NCBI GenBank assembly: GCA_944325615.1
Contig: CALVAU010000111.1
Coordinates: 1-14,331, forward strand
Direction of reading: 5' to 3'
DNA: 14,331 nt
Source of the DNA: Candidatus Gastranaerophilales bacterium
GTDB lineage: Bacteria; Cyanobacteriota; Vampirovibrionia; Gastranaerophilales; Gastranaerophilaceae
The first letter of the stretch is position 1, and each line of letters begins with the position of its first letter. Shown here in pieces: positions 1 through 7,482 of this stretch. Both the position numbers and the translations under genes were made by a program. Below the pieces are notes generated by a model that was given only the letters and a program-made list of their open reading frames with translations, had not been told where the DNA came from and did not search any database.

Positions 1-1
1 A

Positions 2-88
2 ATCGAAAATAGAGCTATCGCAAAACTTAAAAAACTTTGCAAAAATAAACACCTCACAGTCGGACTTAAAAACTACTTTGGTGAATAA
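2..88 (+). CDS. sigma-70 family RNA polymerase sigma factor, C-terminal fragment (region 4.2)
   Basis: The second reading frame from the left edge gives 28 residues and then a TAA at 86-88; the rest of the gene lies outside the window. The peptide begins IENRAIAKLKKL and ends LKNYFGE. The string IEN-RA-x-AKLKKL matches the end of sigma-70 region 4.2, where the recognition helix (usually VRQIE.RAL.KLR) contacts the -35 element. The protein would direct RNA polymerase to promoters. The fragment is too short to tell a primary (RpoD-like) from an alternative sigma factor. No clear terminator hairpin follows. The call rests on one short motif and could be wrong, but the motif, frame and stop agree well. 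Confidence 0.6.
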   Translation: MENRAIAKLKKLCKNKHLTVGLKNYFGE

Positions 89-190
89 CATACAAAGTGT
101 GCTTCTACCTTTGGTCAAATATTAGTATTAATGTTTTTGTAAAATTATTAGCGTACATCATTTAAAGCTCCTGAAATATACACTAAAACT

Positions 191-880
191 TCAACGCAAT
201 TTTGTAAAATAATCTTTTTCATTTATTGCTTTTATCGTACATCCAGAACCATTAGTAGTATATGTTGTATCTTTAGAACAATATATTTCGTTTTTATTAT
301 AGTATCTTGTACCTTCCGCACCCATTGGTAATAAATTACCTTTAGCATCTATTTGAAACATAAATAAATCCCATCCTAACCTATTTGGATTCTTTAAATA
401 CCCATTTACATCAACAGAAATAAAAAGACCTCCTGAACTCCTTGCGTTTTCAAGCAAAATAAGGCTACCATCATTTAATATAAATTGCCCATCATCTATA
501 GGATTCAAATCTATTGTATTAGTTCCATTAAAATTTTTATATACTTTTGAAATTTTAGTTACATCTGAAGAATTTGGAATACAAGCTGAATCTTCATCTG
601 AATACCCGAAACCACAGTCATATAATACATTCATATATTTCATTAAAATAGGCTTTAATTCATGTATTCCAACGGTATCATAAGTTAATCTTTCACCATT
701 TTGCGCATAATACATATTTAGTGCTTGATTTATCGCCGAATAATTCTTCTTAAATGCCGTTTCTAAAGCTTTATTTCTGTTATTATTAATCAATCCCGGT
801 AAAGTCATTGCCGCTACAATGCCTATTATTCCAATTGTTATCAGAACTTCTGCTAATGTAAATGCTTTGCTTTTATTCAT
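191..880 (-). CDS. type IV pilin-like prepilin (type II secretion/pilus pseudopilin family)
   Basis: 229 residues. The N-terminus has a short basic leader (MNKSKA), then FTLAEVLITIGIIGIVAAM: a class III signal peptide with Phe at +1, Glu at +5 and a hydrophobic helix to about residue 30. A prepilin peptidase should cut after Ala6 and methylate the Phe. Residue -1 is Ala rather than the usual Gly. The globular part (35-229) has two cysteine pairs that could form disulfides (C89/C100 and C201/C214) and a D-x-NG...PNRLGWDLFMF stretch near 157-175, which I recall as recurrent in pilin-like proteins of this lineage. It would be assembled into a surface fibre or pseudopilus. The substrate or function is unknown. 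ATG start; a purine-rich GAAAGAGAGAG precedes it and a strong promoter lies at 915-944. It stands alone, so the assembly machinery is elsewhere. Confidence 0.88.
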   Translation of the reverse strand: MNKSKAFTLAEVLITIGIIGIVAAMTLPGLINNNRNKALETAFKKNYSAINQALNMYYAQNGERLTYDTVGIHELKPILMKYMNVLYDCGFGYSDEDSACIPNSSDVTKISKVYKNFNGTNTIDLNPIDDGQFILNDGSLILLENARSSGGLFISVDVNGYLKNPNRLGWDLFMFQIDAKGNLLPMGAEGTRYYNKNEIYCSKDTTYTTNGSGCTIKAINEKDYFTKLR

Positions 881-914
881 ACTCTCTCTTTCATAATAAT
901 AAATTAATACGTTT

Positions 915-944
915 ATTATAAATATATTAATTTAATTTTGTCAA
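915..944 (-). promoter_or_regulatory. sigma-70 promoter of the prepilin gene
   Basis: On the minus strand there is a perfect -35 TTGACA (939-944) and a perfect -10 TATAAT (915-920) separated by 18 bases. Transcription should start near 907, giving a leader of about 27 bases before the ATG at 880. Consensus hexamers suggest strong housekeeping-sigma expression. The AT-rich background raises the chance of accidental -10 matches, but both boxes being perfect is persuasive. Confidence 0.7.
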
Positions 945-996
945 TACTTATAAACGAATTTGTTGAAAATAATCTGCTATATGCAATCATGAATTT

Positions 997-1200
997 ATGC
1001 GGATTATTACAGAGGTTAAAGAAATACTTTATCAAAAGGGCCTAAGTTTAAAATTTGTAGCTGAGGAGCTTTCCAAACGTCTAAATAAACCTTATTCTCT
1101 CGCCAATCTTTCTAATAAATTAAGAAACGAAACCATTACTTATAGAGAAATGAAAATTATTGCAGAAATTATCCATTGTAAACTTGAACTATTAAACTAA
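997..1200 (+). CDS. small helix-turn-helix-like protein
   Basis: 67 residues, ATG start, TAA stop. The sequence reads as a compact helical DNA-binding fold: an N-terminal helix (ITEVKEILYQKG), then LSLKFVAEELSKRL as the first HTH helix, SLANLSNKLRNETI as the likely recognition helix, and YREMKIIAEIIHCKLELL as closing helices. This matches the layout of small XRE/lambda-repressor-type HTH proteins (x-LA..L, NLSNKLR, IAEIL.C). I cannot name the family or the operator. It lacks an effector domain, so it would act as a stand-alone repressor or activator. No clear Shine-Dalgarno is visible, and an in-frame stop at 970-972 limits any upstream extension. A terminator follows directly. It faces away from the divergent prepilin gene, which could be its target by position only. 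Confidence 0.72.
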   Translation: MRIITEVKEILYQKGLSLKFVAEELSKRLNKPYSLANLSNKLRNETITYREMKIIAEIIHCKLELLN

Positions 1201-1232
1201 AAAATCGCCCTGATAATCAGAGCGATTTTTTA
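1201..1232 (+). terminator. bidirectional intrinsic terminator between the HTH gene and rpsA
   Basis: Arms AAAATCGC-C-CTGA and TCAG-A-GCGATTTT enclose a TAA loop, with one internal C/A mismatch, and are followed by a T-run. The flanking A-run makes it work on the minus strand too. It begins right after the HTH stop codon and lies 24 bases past the rpsA stop, so it ends both convergent transcripts. Confidence 0.8.
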
Positions 1233-1255
1233 TTATTCATAATATGAATGATAAA

Positions 1256-2332
1256 TTATTCAGCGTCTTTGTTGATGTCTTTTACGCTCAATGCGATTCT
1301 GTGTTCTTGCGGAGTGAATTTTTTAATCAACACTTCTACACTATCACCAACTTTGAATCTGTTGAATGGATTTACGTTTTCTTCAGCCATTTCTGATACC
1401 GGCAATAAGGCTTCAACACCTGGGAAGATATTGATGAATGCGCCAAAACCAGTAACTTTATTTACTGTACCAGTAATTACTTGACCTTCTTCAAATTGAC
1501 CTTCGATTTGTTGCCATGGATCTTCGCCCATTCTTTTTAGAGATAATGAAATTCTTTTTAATTCGCTATCAATTTTAATAATTTTAACTTCGATAGTTTC
1601 ACCTAAAGAAATAACATCTGATGGGTGTTTAATTCTTGACCAAGAAATTTCTGAAATCGGAAGAAGCCCGTCAATACCATTGATATCAACGAAAGCACCA
1701 AAATCAGCAATTCTTACAAATTCACCTTTTACGATTTGATCTTCTTCTAAAGTTGAAAGAATATTATCAACTACTTGATCACGTTGTTCTGCAACTGCTT
1801 GTCTTTGAGAAAGAATTAGTTTGTTTTTCTTTGGATCAGCTTCTAGAACTTTAACTTCAATTTTTGTATCGATTAGACCGTCAAATGGAGTACCTGTTCT
1901 CAATTGAGATGAAGGGATGAAACCTTTCAAATCTGCAACGTCAACTAATACACCACCTTTAACGATTGATACCACTTTAGCTAAAATTGTATCACCTTGA
2001 ATTTTAGCATCGTTCAATTGTGCCCAAGCTTGAGCAAATGCTAAACGTTTTAATGAAAGAACCATTCCTTCATCATCGTTTTCTTCTTTTAGAACATAAA
2101 ATTCTTTAACATCGCCTATATCAACAGTTTCTGCACCTTCTGCTGATGAAATTTCTTTTGAAGGCAAGAAAGCTTCTGTTTTAGCTCCACGAACACTTAC
2201 CAAGTATCCTTCTTGTTCTTTTTTAATAACTGTTCCTTCTACAATGTCTGCGACTGCATTGCTTTTTGAGAATGATTCTTCTAATAATTTTTCGAATTCA
2301 TCCATGTTTGTTTTTTCTAATGTTGCTGTCAT
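1256..2332 (-). CDS. rpsA: 30S ribosomal protein S1, four S1 domains
   Basis: 358 residues. Four OB-fold S1 domains follow one another at about 27-96, 112-178, 197-267 and 282-353. The third and fourth carry the most typical signatures (ADFGAFVDI-GIDGLLPISEISW and GFGAFINI-PGVEALLPVSEM). S1 binds mRNA leaders on the small ribosomal subunit and helps unfold them for initiation. Four domains is shorter than the six of Escherichia coli S1 and closer to the short forms of cyanobacteria and Firmicutes. ATG start; AAAGGA about 11 bases upstream is the likely ribosome binding site. It lies 41 bases downstream of ispH on the same strand, so the two are probably cotranscribed. The tail after domain 4 (DINKDAE) is very short. 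Identification as an S1-domain protein is firm; rpsA is the best call. Confidence 0.93.
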   Translation of the reverse strand: MTATLEKTNMDEFEKLLEESFSKSNAVADIVEGTVIKKEQEGYLVSVRGAKTEAFLPSKEISSAEGAETVDIGDVKEFYVLKEENDDEGMVLSLKRLAFAQAWAQLNDAKIQGDTILAKVVSIVKGGVLVDVADLKGFIPSSQLRTGTPFDGLIDTKIEVKVLEADPKKNKLILSQRQAVAEQRDQVVDNILSTLEEDQIVKGEFVRIADFGAFVDINGIDGLLPISEISWSRIKHPSDVISLGETIEVKIIKIDSELKRISLSLKRMGEDPWQQIEGQFEEGQVITGTVNKVTGFGAFINIFPGVEALLPVSEMAEENVNPFNRFKVGDSVEVLIKKFTPQEHRIALSVKDINKDAE

Positions 2333-2373
2333 GTTTTTATTTTTCCTTTCGTTTTAATAATATATTTCTTTTA

Positions 2374-3240
2374 TTAAAATTTTTCCAATTCTTCAATTAC
2401 AGCTTCAATAATGTTTTGCGGAGTGGATGCCCCTGCTGTCACTGATATATTGTCATTTTTATCAATTAGATCTTTATAATTTGCTAATTCTTCAGCACTT
2501 TCTATATGAATAGTTTTGGTGATATCTTTCAAAATTTCAGCCAAATGTGTTGTATTAGCGCTTTTTTTAGAGCCTACTACAACCATCAAACCGCTGTTTT
2601 GTGCTAATTCTTTTGCCTCATTTTGTCTCATTGAAGTACTTGCACATATTGTATTTGCAATATGAATTTCTTTAGATATAGTCGTCAAATAAGATATAAT
2701 CTCATTCAAAGTTGATATTCTTTGCGTTGTCTGCACAACGACGCCGACTTTTTTATGAGTTTTAATTACATTTTCTAATTCTTTCAACTGCTCTATATTT
2801 GCTGCAACCGCAACCTTATCTGTCCACAATTTTGCATTGGCATTAATTGCAACGACTTCAGGATGCTCTGATTTACCTACAATAACGACAAAATATCCTT
2901 CTTTTGCCAACTCTACGGCTTTTTGCTGAACTTTTTTAACATCAGGACAAGTCAAATCAACAGGAGTAAAGCCTGCATTTTTAATTTTTTCCATTACTTC
3001 AGGGCTCTCGCCATGACTTCTTATAACACAAATTCCAGAGCCAGATTCTGGAATTTCATACAAAGTTTTAATACCCAATTTTTCAAGTTCACTAATCACA
3101 TGAGCATTGTGGATAAGCTCACCCAACACGAATATATTTTTATCAGGGTTTTCAACTTTTAACTTCTTAGCAGTTTCAACGTCTCTTTTTACTCCGTAAC
3201 AAAATCCTGCATATTTTGCTAATTTAATTTTTTTCGGCAA
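2374..3240 (-). CDS. ispH: 4-hydroxy-3-methylbut-2-enyl diphosphate reductase (IspH/LytB)
   Basis: 288 residues, a normal length for IspH. It catalyses the last MEP-pathway step: HMBPP is reduced to IPP and DMAPP using a [4Fe-4S] cluster in the cytosol. The three cluster cysteines are present: C14 in GFCYGVKR, C98 in DLTCPD and C199 in NTICAST. Substrate-binding residues are also seen: H44 (ELIHN), H76 (RSHG), H126 with E128 (SEHPE), the SANT stretch at 227-230, and S272 in TAGASTPQ. The start is a TTG at 3238-3240. It is the only plausible start: a stop lies seven codons upstream, no ATG lies between, and the family N-terminus (KIKLAKYAGFC) begins there. AGAAAGAAG upstream is a weak ribosome binding site. 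rpsA follows after 41 bases. The enzyme implies isoprenoid synthesis by the MEP route. Confidence 0.95.
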   Translation of the reverse strand: MPKKIKLAKYAGFCYGVKRDVETAKKLKVENPDKNIFVLGELIHNAHVISELEKLGIKTLYEIPESGSGICVIRSHGESPEVMEKIKNAGFTPVDLTCPDVKKVQQKAVELAKEGYFVVIVGKSEHPEVVAINANAKLWTDKVAVAANIEQLKELENVIKTHKKVGVVVQTTQRISTLNEIISYLTTISKEIHIANTICASTSMRQNEAKELAQNSGLMVVVGSKKSANTTHLAEILKDITKTIHIESAEELANYKDLIDKNDNISVTAGASTPQNIIEAVIEELEKF

Positions 3241-3331
3241 TTTACAATTGTCTTCTTTCTATTGGACTTACGGCTTATCACCGCTGTATTTATATTAAAT
3301 TATAAAAAATGCTTAATTGCAAGTACTATAT

Positions 3332-3365
3332 AAAAAGTCGAGTTTTAGAAAAACTCGACTTTTTT
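3332..3365 (-). terminator. intrinsic terminator after the 862-residue protein gene
   Basis: A near-perfect hairpin with arms AAAAAGTCGAGTTTT and AAAACTCGACTTTTT and a very short loop. Read on the minus strand it lies about 25 bases past the stop at 3391 and ends in a T-run, so it ends that transcript. The symmetry means it could also block plus-strand transcription. It separates this gene from ispH-rpsA. Confidence 0.85.
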
Positions 3366-3390
3366 CACCACAAACTCTGTACCTGAGGAT

Positions 3391-5979
3391 TTACGATTTT
3401 ATATACATTGTAGAATTATTCTCTTTTAGTTTTTTATAAGTAGGTCTGTCGATTGGAGAGGCAAATGCCATTTTCAAGTCATCTGATCTTTGTACATTTC
3501 TGTTTTTGTTATTGTCTTTTTCATCGGCAAAATATTTAGCAAAACTTGAATCCTGTCTCAACTCTTGTAATTGAGCAATAACTTCATTATTCGTAGAAGT
3601 TTTCATAATACCGATAATCTTATTAACTGCATCAATAGGTAATCCAGCCTCTAGCATAGTTTTTCCCATACCTCGGTCAACCATACCCTTTAATAAAGAT
3701 GGAGAAAATCTTGCTATAACTGTATAAATTGTTCTTTGGTGAATACCGTTCATTGATGAAGCCATTTTCATTAAAATTTCCAGTTTTTTAGCAGGCGGAG
3801 CTTCTTCAAATTGCTTCATAAAATATTCTTTTCTTTGAGAAGCTGTCAATTGGCTCAAATCTCTGGCTGTAAGTTCACCGCCCATAAGTTTTACGTTTAA
3901 ATTACCTTCCGTAACGGCTCCATTAAGAACTATTTCGCCTATTAACCTTGAAACTTCGTTCTTTTGGATATCCGGAGGCATTTTTTCCAGATTTTCAACA
4001 ACAGCTTTAACTGCATTAGAATTTCCTGATTCATATACAACATCTATAGCTTTTGATTGAACGGAATGATCATAGTTCTTAATATTAGCAGCTGCACGTT
4101 CTTGAACTTCTGAGTATTCAGACTTCATAATTTCTTCGTGCATTGCAAGTTGGTTATCTTTATGTGCTTTTTCAACTTGATCAGCCAATACAGATTGGAT
4201 TTTTATTGCATCTTCTTTGTCAAAACTTTTTGACGCCTGCATTGCATTTTTATTTGCTTTCACCTGATTTGCTTTTGAATAATTTGATGTACCTTTAGCA
4301 ACTGCACACATTAAATCTGCATCTTTATTCGTAACAGCCTGTTTTGTGTATTGCTCTTGGATTTCAATTTCTACATCATCATCTGCCAAACCAATATTCT
4401 CAGCCATTATTAGCTTACTTTTTTTATTGCACTCTTTATTTTCCAAAATTAAAGAATGAACTTCTTTTTGCTGTTCTTTAGTATATCCTTCTGTTTTTTG
4501 TAATTCACCGAACTTTTTAGCAGCCTCCTCTGAAACAGCAATAATCTCAGCAGTAGATGTGCTTACAGCTTTCTCATTAAAGCTATGTTTGATTGTTACA
4601 GGCACACTGCCCACTTCTTGCTGGCTTATACGGCCTTCTTTTACTGCTTGTGCTACCCTTTTACCATAAGTTTTTTGAGCCTCAATATCACCAGATTCAG
4701 CCAAATTAGCAGCTTCATAGCCAGCATCTTCTAAACTTGAGATTTCCGCACCTTTTAGTACATAAGTTTTAAGTTTATTTAAATTTTCTCTTTCTAATGT
4801 GGTAGTACAACTATTCATTAATTCTTCATATTTATTTATACAGTCTTCCCGAGTCTTACAATCAGTAAATTGGTCTATAAAGCTTTGTTTTGCATACTCA
4901 GCTTGTGCTGCTCTTTCAGCATCTTCAATTGAACCACCCATACTGTTATATATTTCTAACTTACGTTTTTCAACATAAGATTTAAATCCATCACTATTTT
5001 TCATTTTATAGAAAAATGAATTTTCTTCTTTATTATTTAATTCAATATGCGATAAACTTTCATCACCACTTATTTCTTTCTGAATATCTAATGAATCAAA
5101 CAAAGCTTTTTCATAAGAATTCAAAGATTCTTTACCATATTTATCAACTTTTTGTTGTAAATATTCAAGTTGTTTTCCTGCCAAATTTTCAGGATTTTCA
5201 CCATATCTGCTTTTTATTTCATTTTCAAAATTTTTCTGTAAAATCTCCTCGTTATTATTTCTTTCTGTAATGATATTATTAATAGTCTTTTCAATTTGTA
5301 CATCCAAAGATGCGATATCTTCATCGCCATAATTTCTTAAAGTTGAGTTTTCTTCAGCTCCTGCCAAAAATGCTAGTCCGAGCTTTATACGGTCATTAGG
5401 TGTCATCTTATCCCAAGAAGGGATTTTTTCAGCTAACTCAGATTCCACAGACTCCATTTGTTTTGTCTGCTCTTCTTTTGATAAGTTATCCCAATTTGCA
5501 CCATACTGATTTTTAGCTAATGATTTTATAAAAAAGTTTTGCTGTTCTTCTTCTGTTAATTTAGAATAAAAATCACAAGCGTCAATACCTGCCTCTACCG
5601 GGTCAAAACCCATTTGACATAACAGTTCATCGTTGTAATTTATACTTATTTTTGATTTTGCTAAATCAGATGAAGAATTTTGCGAAATATTTTTATCTGA
5701 AGTAGAATTTTCATTTACACCATTTGGATTTTTATTTGATGCCATATCATCAAATAATGGTTCCAAAGCCTTTTCAAGCTCTGCTGGTGTCATTTTTGAT
5801 ATATCATAACCATTTTCTACTAAATAATTAATTTCTTTTTCTGTTAATTGAAATTTTTTCTTAGTATCTTGACTTTCAAAAACTGTATTCTTTGTTTGCT
5901 CTGTCTTCGTTGTTGATGTCTTTGGCGCAGCACTTACACTCTGTCCTATTTTTTGTTCATAATTTGTTTCGATATTCAT
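3391..5979 (-). CDS. large helical protein of unknown function
   Basis: 862 residues; I do not recognise a family. There is no signal peptide or membrane segment, so it is probably cytoplasmic. Residues 1-42 are Thr/Lys/Gln-rich and look disordered. Residues 43-80 (LTEKEINYLVENGYDISKM) look like a small helical, UBA-sized unit. Residues 80-110 are an Asn/Ser-rich linker. From 112 to about 400 the protein is highly charged and helical, with NLSKEEQTKQ at 165-174 and cysteines at C374, C380 and C391. From about 405 to 690 it shows short paired helices with repeated A-x-x-x-A/V spacing (QERAAANIKNY, QSKAIDVVYESGNSNAVKAV) resembling HEAT/ARM-type solenoids, a scaffold for protein contacts. Residues 700-805 form another helical part, followed by a polar tail. 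ATG start with AGAGAG 9 bases upstream. Terminators flank it on both sides, so it is probably transcribed alone. Confidence 0.85.
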   Translation of the reverse strand: MNIETNYEQKIGQSVSAAPKTSTTKTEQTKNTVFESQDTKKKFQLTEKEINYLVENGYDISKMTPAELEKALEPLFDDMASNKNPNGVNENSTSDKNISQNSSSDLAKSKISINYNDELLCQMGFDPVEAGIDACDFYSKLTEEEQQNFFIKSLAKNQYGANWDNLSKEEQTKQMESVESELAEKIPSWDKMTPNDRIKLGLAFLAGAEENSTLRNYGDEDIASLDVQIEKTINNIITERNNNEEILQKNFENEIKSRYGENPENLAGKQLEYLQQKVDKYGKESLNSYEKALFDSLDIQKEISGDESLSHIELNNKEENSFFYKMKNSDGFKSYVEKRKLEIYNSMGGSIEDAERAAQAEYAKQSFIDQFTDCKTREDCINKYEELMNSCTTTLERENLNKLKTYVLKGAEISSLEDAGYEAANLAESGDIEAQKTYGKRVAQAVKEGRISQQEVGSVPVTIKHSFNEKAVSTSTAEIIAVSEEAAKKFGELQKTEGYTKEQQKEVHSLILENKECNKKSKLIMAENIGLADDDVEIEIQEQYTKQAVTNKDADLMCAVAKGTSNYSKANQVKANKNAMQASKSFDKEDAIKIQSVLADQVEKAHKDNQLAMHEEIMKSEYSEVQERAAANIKNYDHSVQSKAIDVVYESGNSNAVKAVVENLEKMPPDIQKNEVSRLIGEIVLNGAVTEGNLNVKLMGGELTARDLSQLTASQRKEYFMKQFEEAPPAKKLEILMKMASSMNGIHQRTIYTVIARFSPSLLKGMVDRGMGKTMLEAGLPIDAVNKIIGIMKTSTNNEVIAQLQELRQDSSFAKYFADEKDNNKNRNVQRSDDLKMAFASPIDRPTYKKLKENNSTMYIKS

Positions 5980-6014
5980 GACTATACTCTCTGTTTCATA
6001 CTCTAAACATGTAA

Positions 6015-6047
6015 AAACATGACGAAGTGGGTAATTTCGACATGTTT
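6015..6047 (-). terminator. hairpin, probable terminator of the 387-residue protein gene
   Basis: On the minus strand the arms AAACATG (6041-6047) and CATGTTT (6015-6021) pair, extended after one mismatch by CGAA/TTCG around an ACCCACT-type loop, and are followed by TT. It lies 25 bases past the stop at 6072 and before the start at 5979. The stem is AT-rich, so it may be leaky and allow some read-through into the 862-residue gene. A third CATGTTT (6005-6011) follows and could compete for pairing. Confidence 0.55.
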
Positions 6048-6071
6048 AAATTTATTTACAATTCTTTACAA

Positions 6072-7235
6072 CTATTTTTCAATATTATAAATTACACCTT
6101 TACCAACAAAGCCCATTTCCGCTTTATTTTTTTCTAAATTATAAGCAGAATTAAATCTTGTATCATTCATAACTTCAACCAAAGTATTAAACAAGATTCC
6201 ATCTACAATTCTGGCAACTTTAGTCTTTTTTGTATATGCCTTATATAAATCAACAAATCCTAAATCGACAGTACCTATACTTGCATAATCCGAAAAATGA
6301 ATTTTATTAGCCTCTAGTTTTGCAACTTCAAATTCGCCTTCACCTTCTTTTTGCACTGTAACAACTTCAAAATCATCTGAATTTTCATCCTTGTTATATG
6401 CTCTAAGAGTATAATTACCGTATCCTGCACTTATATCAGTTTCAAGCATTAAAGTTCCAAAATCCTGTTTTGCATATTTACCGACTCTTTTCCAAGCATT
6501 ATCTGTATTTACGCCATTCTGTAAATTTCCGAAACTACCTGGAGAAACTTTAATATCAATCAATTCACCATTAACAATTGCTCCATCATTTATCAGTCCT
6601 GGTATTTTTCCATCTGCAAAATCTTTTATATAATTTGCAATTTTTTCTGATGACACACCTCTTGAATAATTATACCCTAAATCGACTTTCCCCTTTTTCA
6701 TCAAGACTTGGTTAAATGTAATTATTGGACCTTCTTGATTATCATCGCTTATTATTCGCATTTTGACAGGTCTAACTTCTCCAAATAAAACTGATTGAAA
6801 ATAACCGTCTGTCGCATCTAGTCTTTTTATCTCTTCTTCAGATAAATTATCATTTCCGACTAATGCTCTTACTTCTTGTATTTTACCATCCATATTTCTA
6901 CTTTTGAAAAATAAAACATATTTTTCACCATTCTCACCTTTTAGTTCTACCTGTTTATATGTCTTTAAATTTTCGCTTTGATTTACATCAGACACACTAC
7001 TAGCTTCAGTATAAGAATCTACCATTTCTATCTTTGGAGAAACATCCCCAAAAACTTTATTTTTTGCATCTGCTTGAGAGATATTTAAAGGACTTAGAGC
7101 TATTAATGTAGAAAGAGGAACGGCTATTGTCGAAGCTTTTAAAAAGCCTGTTTTATTTTCCCTAGTTTCTTTTCTAATTCCAAATGATATATTATTATTT
7201 CTTAAATTTGCAGAACTGATCGGTTGAATTGCCAT
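6072..7235 (-). CDS. lineage-type protein of unknown function with hydrophobic N-terminal segment
   Basis: 387 residues from the ATG at 7233-7235. That start is chosen because GGAG (7243-7246) sits 7 bases upstream. A longer reading would begin at a TTG at 7292 without a ribosome binding site and add 19 unlikely residues (MRFCHEQYIYREW...). The protein opens MAIQPISSANLRNNNISFG, a motif style I associate from recall with many Gastranaerophilales proteins. A hydrophobic stretch follows (about residues 30-52) ending ISQADAK, which resembles a signal peptide with an unusually long n-region, or a single membrane anchor. The remainder (about 60-387) is mixed alpha/beta, rich in Gly, Asn and Asp, with no recognised catalytic motif (e.g. 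YNYSRGVSSEKIANYI, GYGNYTLRAYNKDENSD). It may be exported. Function unknown. It is transcribed from its own promoter at 7351-7379. Confidence 0.8.
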   Translation of the reverse strand: MAIQPISSANLRNNNISFGIRKETRENKTGFLKASTIAVPLSTLIALSPLNISQADAKNKVFGDVSPKIEMVDSYTEASSVSDVNQSENLKTYKQVELKGENGEKYVLFFKSRNMDGKIQEVRALVGNDNLSEEEIKRLDATDGYFQSVLFGEVRPVKMRIISDDNQEGPIITFNQVLMKKGKVDLGYNYSRGVSSEKIANYIKDFADGKIPGLINDGAIVNGELIDIKVSPGSFGNLQNGVNTDNAWKRVGKYAKQDFGTLMLETDISAGYGNYTLRAYNKDENSDDFEVVTVQKEGEGEFEVAKLEANKIHFSDYASIGTVDLGFVDLYKAYTKKTKVARIVDGILFNTLVEVMNDTRFNSAYNLEKNKAEMGFVGKGVIYNIEK

Positions 7236-7242
7236 TTTTTTA

Positions 7243-7246
7243 CTCC
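7243..7246 (-). promoter_or_regulatory. ribosome binding site fixing the start at 7235
   Basis: GGAG on the minus strand (within TGGAGT), 7 bases before the ATG at 7233-7235. It favours this ATG over the upstream TTG at 7290-7292. Confidence 0.75.
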
Positions 7247-7350
7247 ATTTTAACCATTCACGATAAATATATTGTTCATGACAAAAACGCAAAAATATTT
7301 TTTTGCTAGTCTTGCCTTTTTACTGATTCATTAATTCCCTTTACTTTCGC

Positions 7351-7379
7351 ATTATATAACTGTTTCAGACATTTGTAAA
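7351..7379 (-). promoter_or_regulatory. sigma-70 promoter of the 387-residue protein gene
   Basis: On the minus strand, TTTACA (7374-7379; one mismatch to TTGACA) and a perfect TATAAT (7351-7356) are separated by exactly 17 bases. The predicted start is near 7344, giving a leader of about 108 bases before the ATG at 7235, long enough to hold regulation. It is divergent to the aldolase gene. Confidence 0.65.
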
Positions 7380-7448
7380 ATTGTATATACATTTTTTACA
7401 TTTCTTAATACTTGCAAGGATATTGTTTTTGTAGTAATTTTCATGGTG

Positions 7449-7475
7449 TATAAATAAGTTTACAAAAAGAAGGAG
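7449..7475 (+). promoter_or_regulatory. probable -10 element and strong ribosome binding site of fba
   Basis: TATAAA (7449-7454) is a plausible -10 box. TTG-containing sequence lies upstream, but no -35 with clean spacing can be chosen. AGAAGGAGA with GGAG at 7472-7475 is a strong Shine-Dalgarno 7 bases before the ATG at 7483, in keeping with a highly expressed glycolytic gene. Confidence 0.5.
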
Positions 7476-7482
7476 AACTCAA

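Noticed and set aside
1248..1484. 78-codon plus-strand frame
   Set aside because: It lies wholly opposite the well-identified rpsA coding sequence and has no ribosome binding site or recognisable sequence.
3290..3330. TTGCAA with TATAAT upstream of ispH on the minus strand
   Set aside because: The spacer is about 12 bases, too short; other -10 choices are weak in this AT-rich stretch.
7236..7292. 19-residue N-terminal extension from TTG at 7292
   Set aside because: There is no ribosome binding site before the TTG, whereas GGAG precedes the ATG at 7235 and the motif-like N-terminus starts there.
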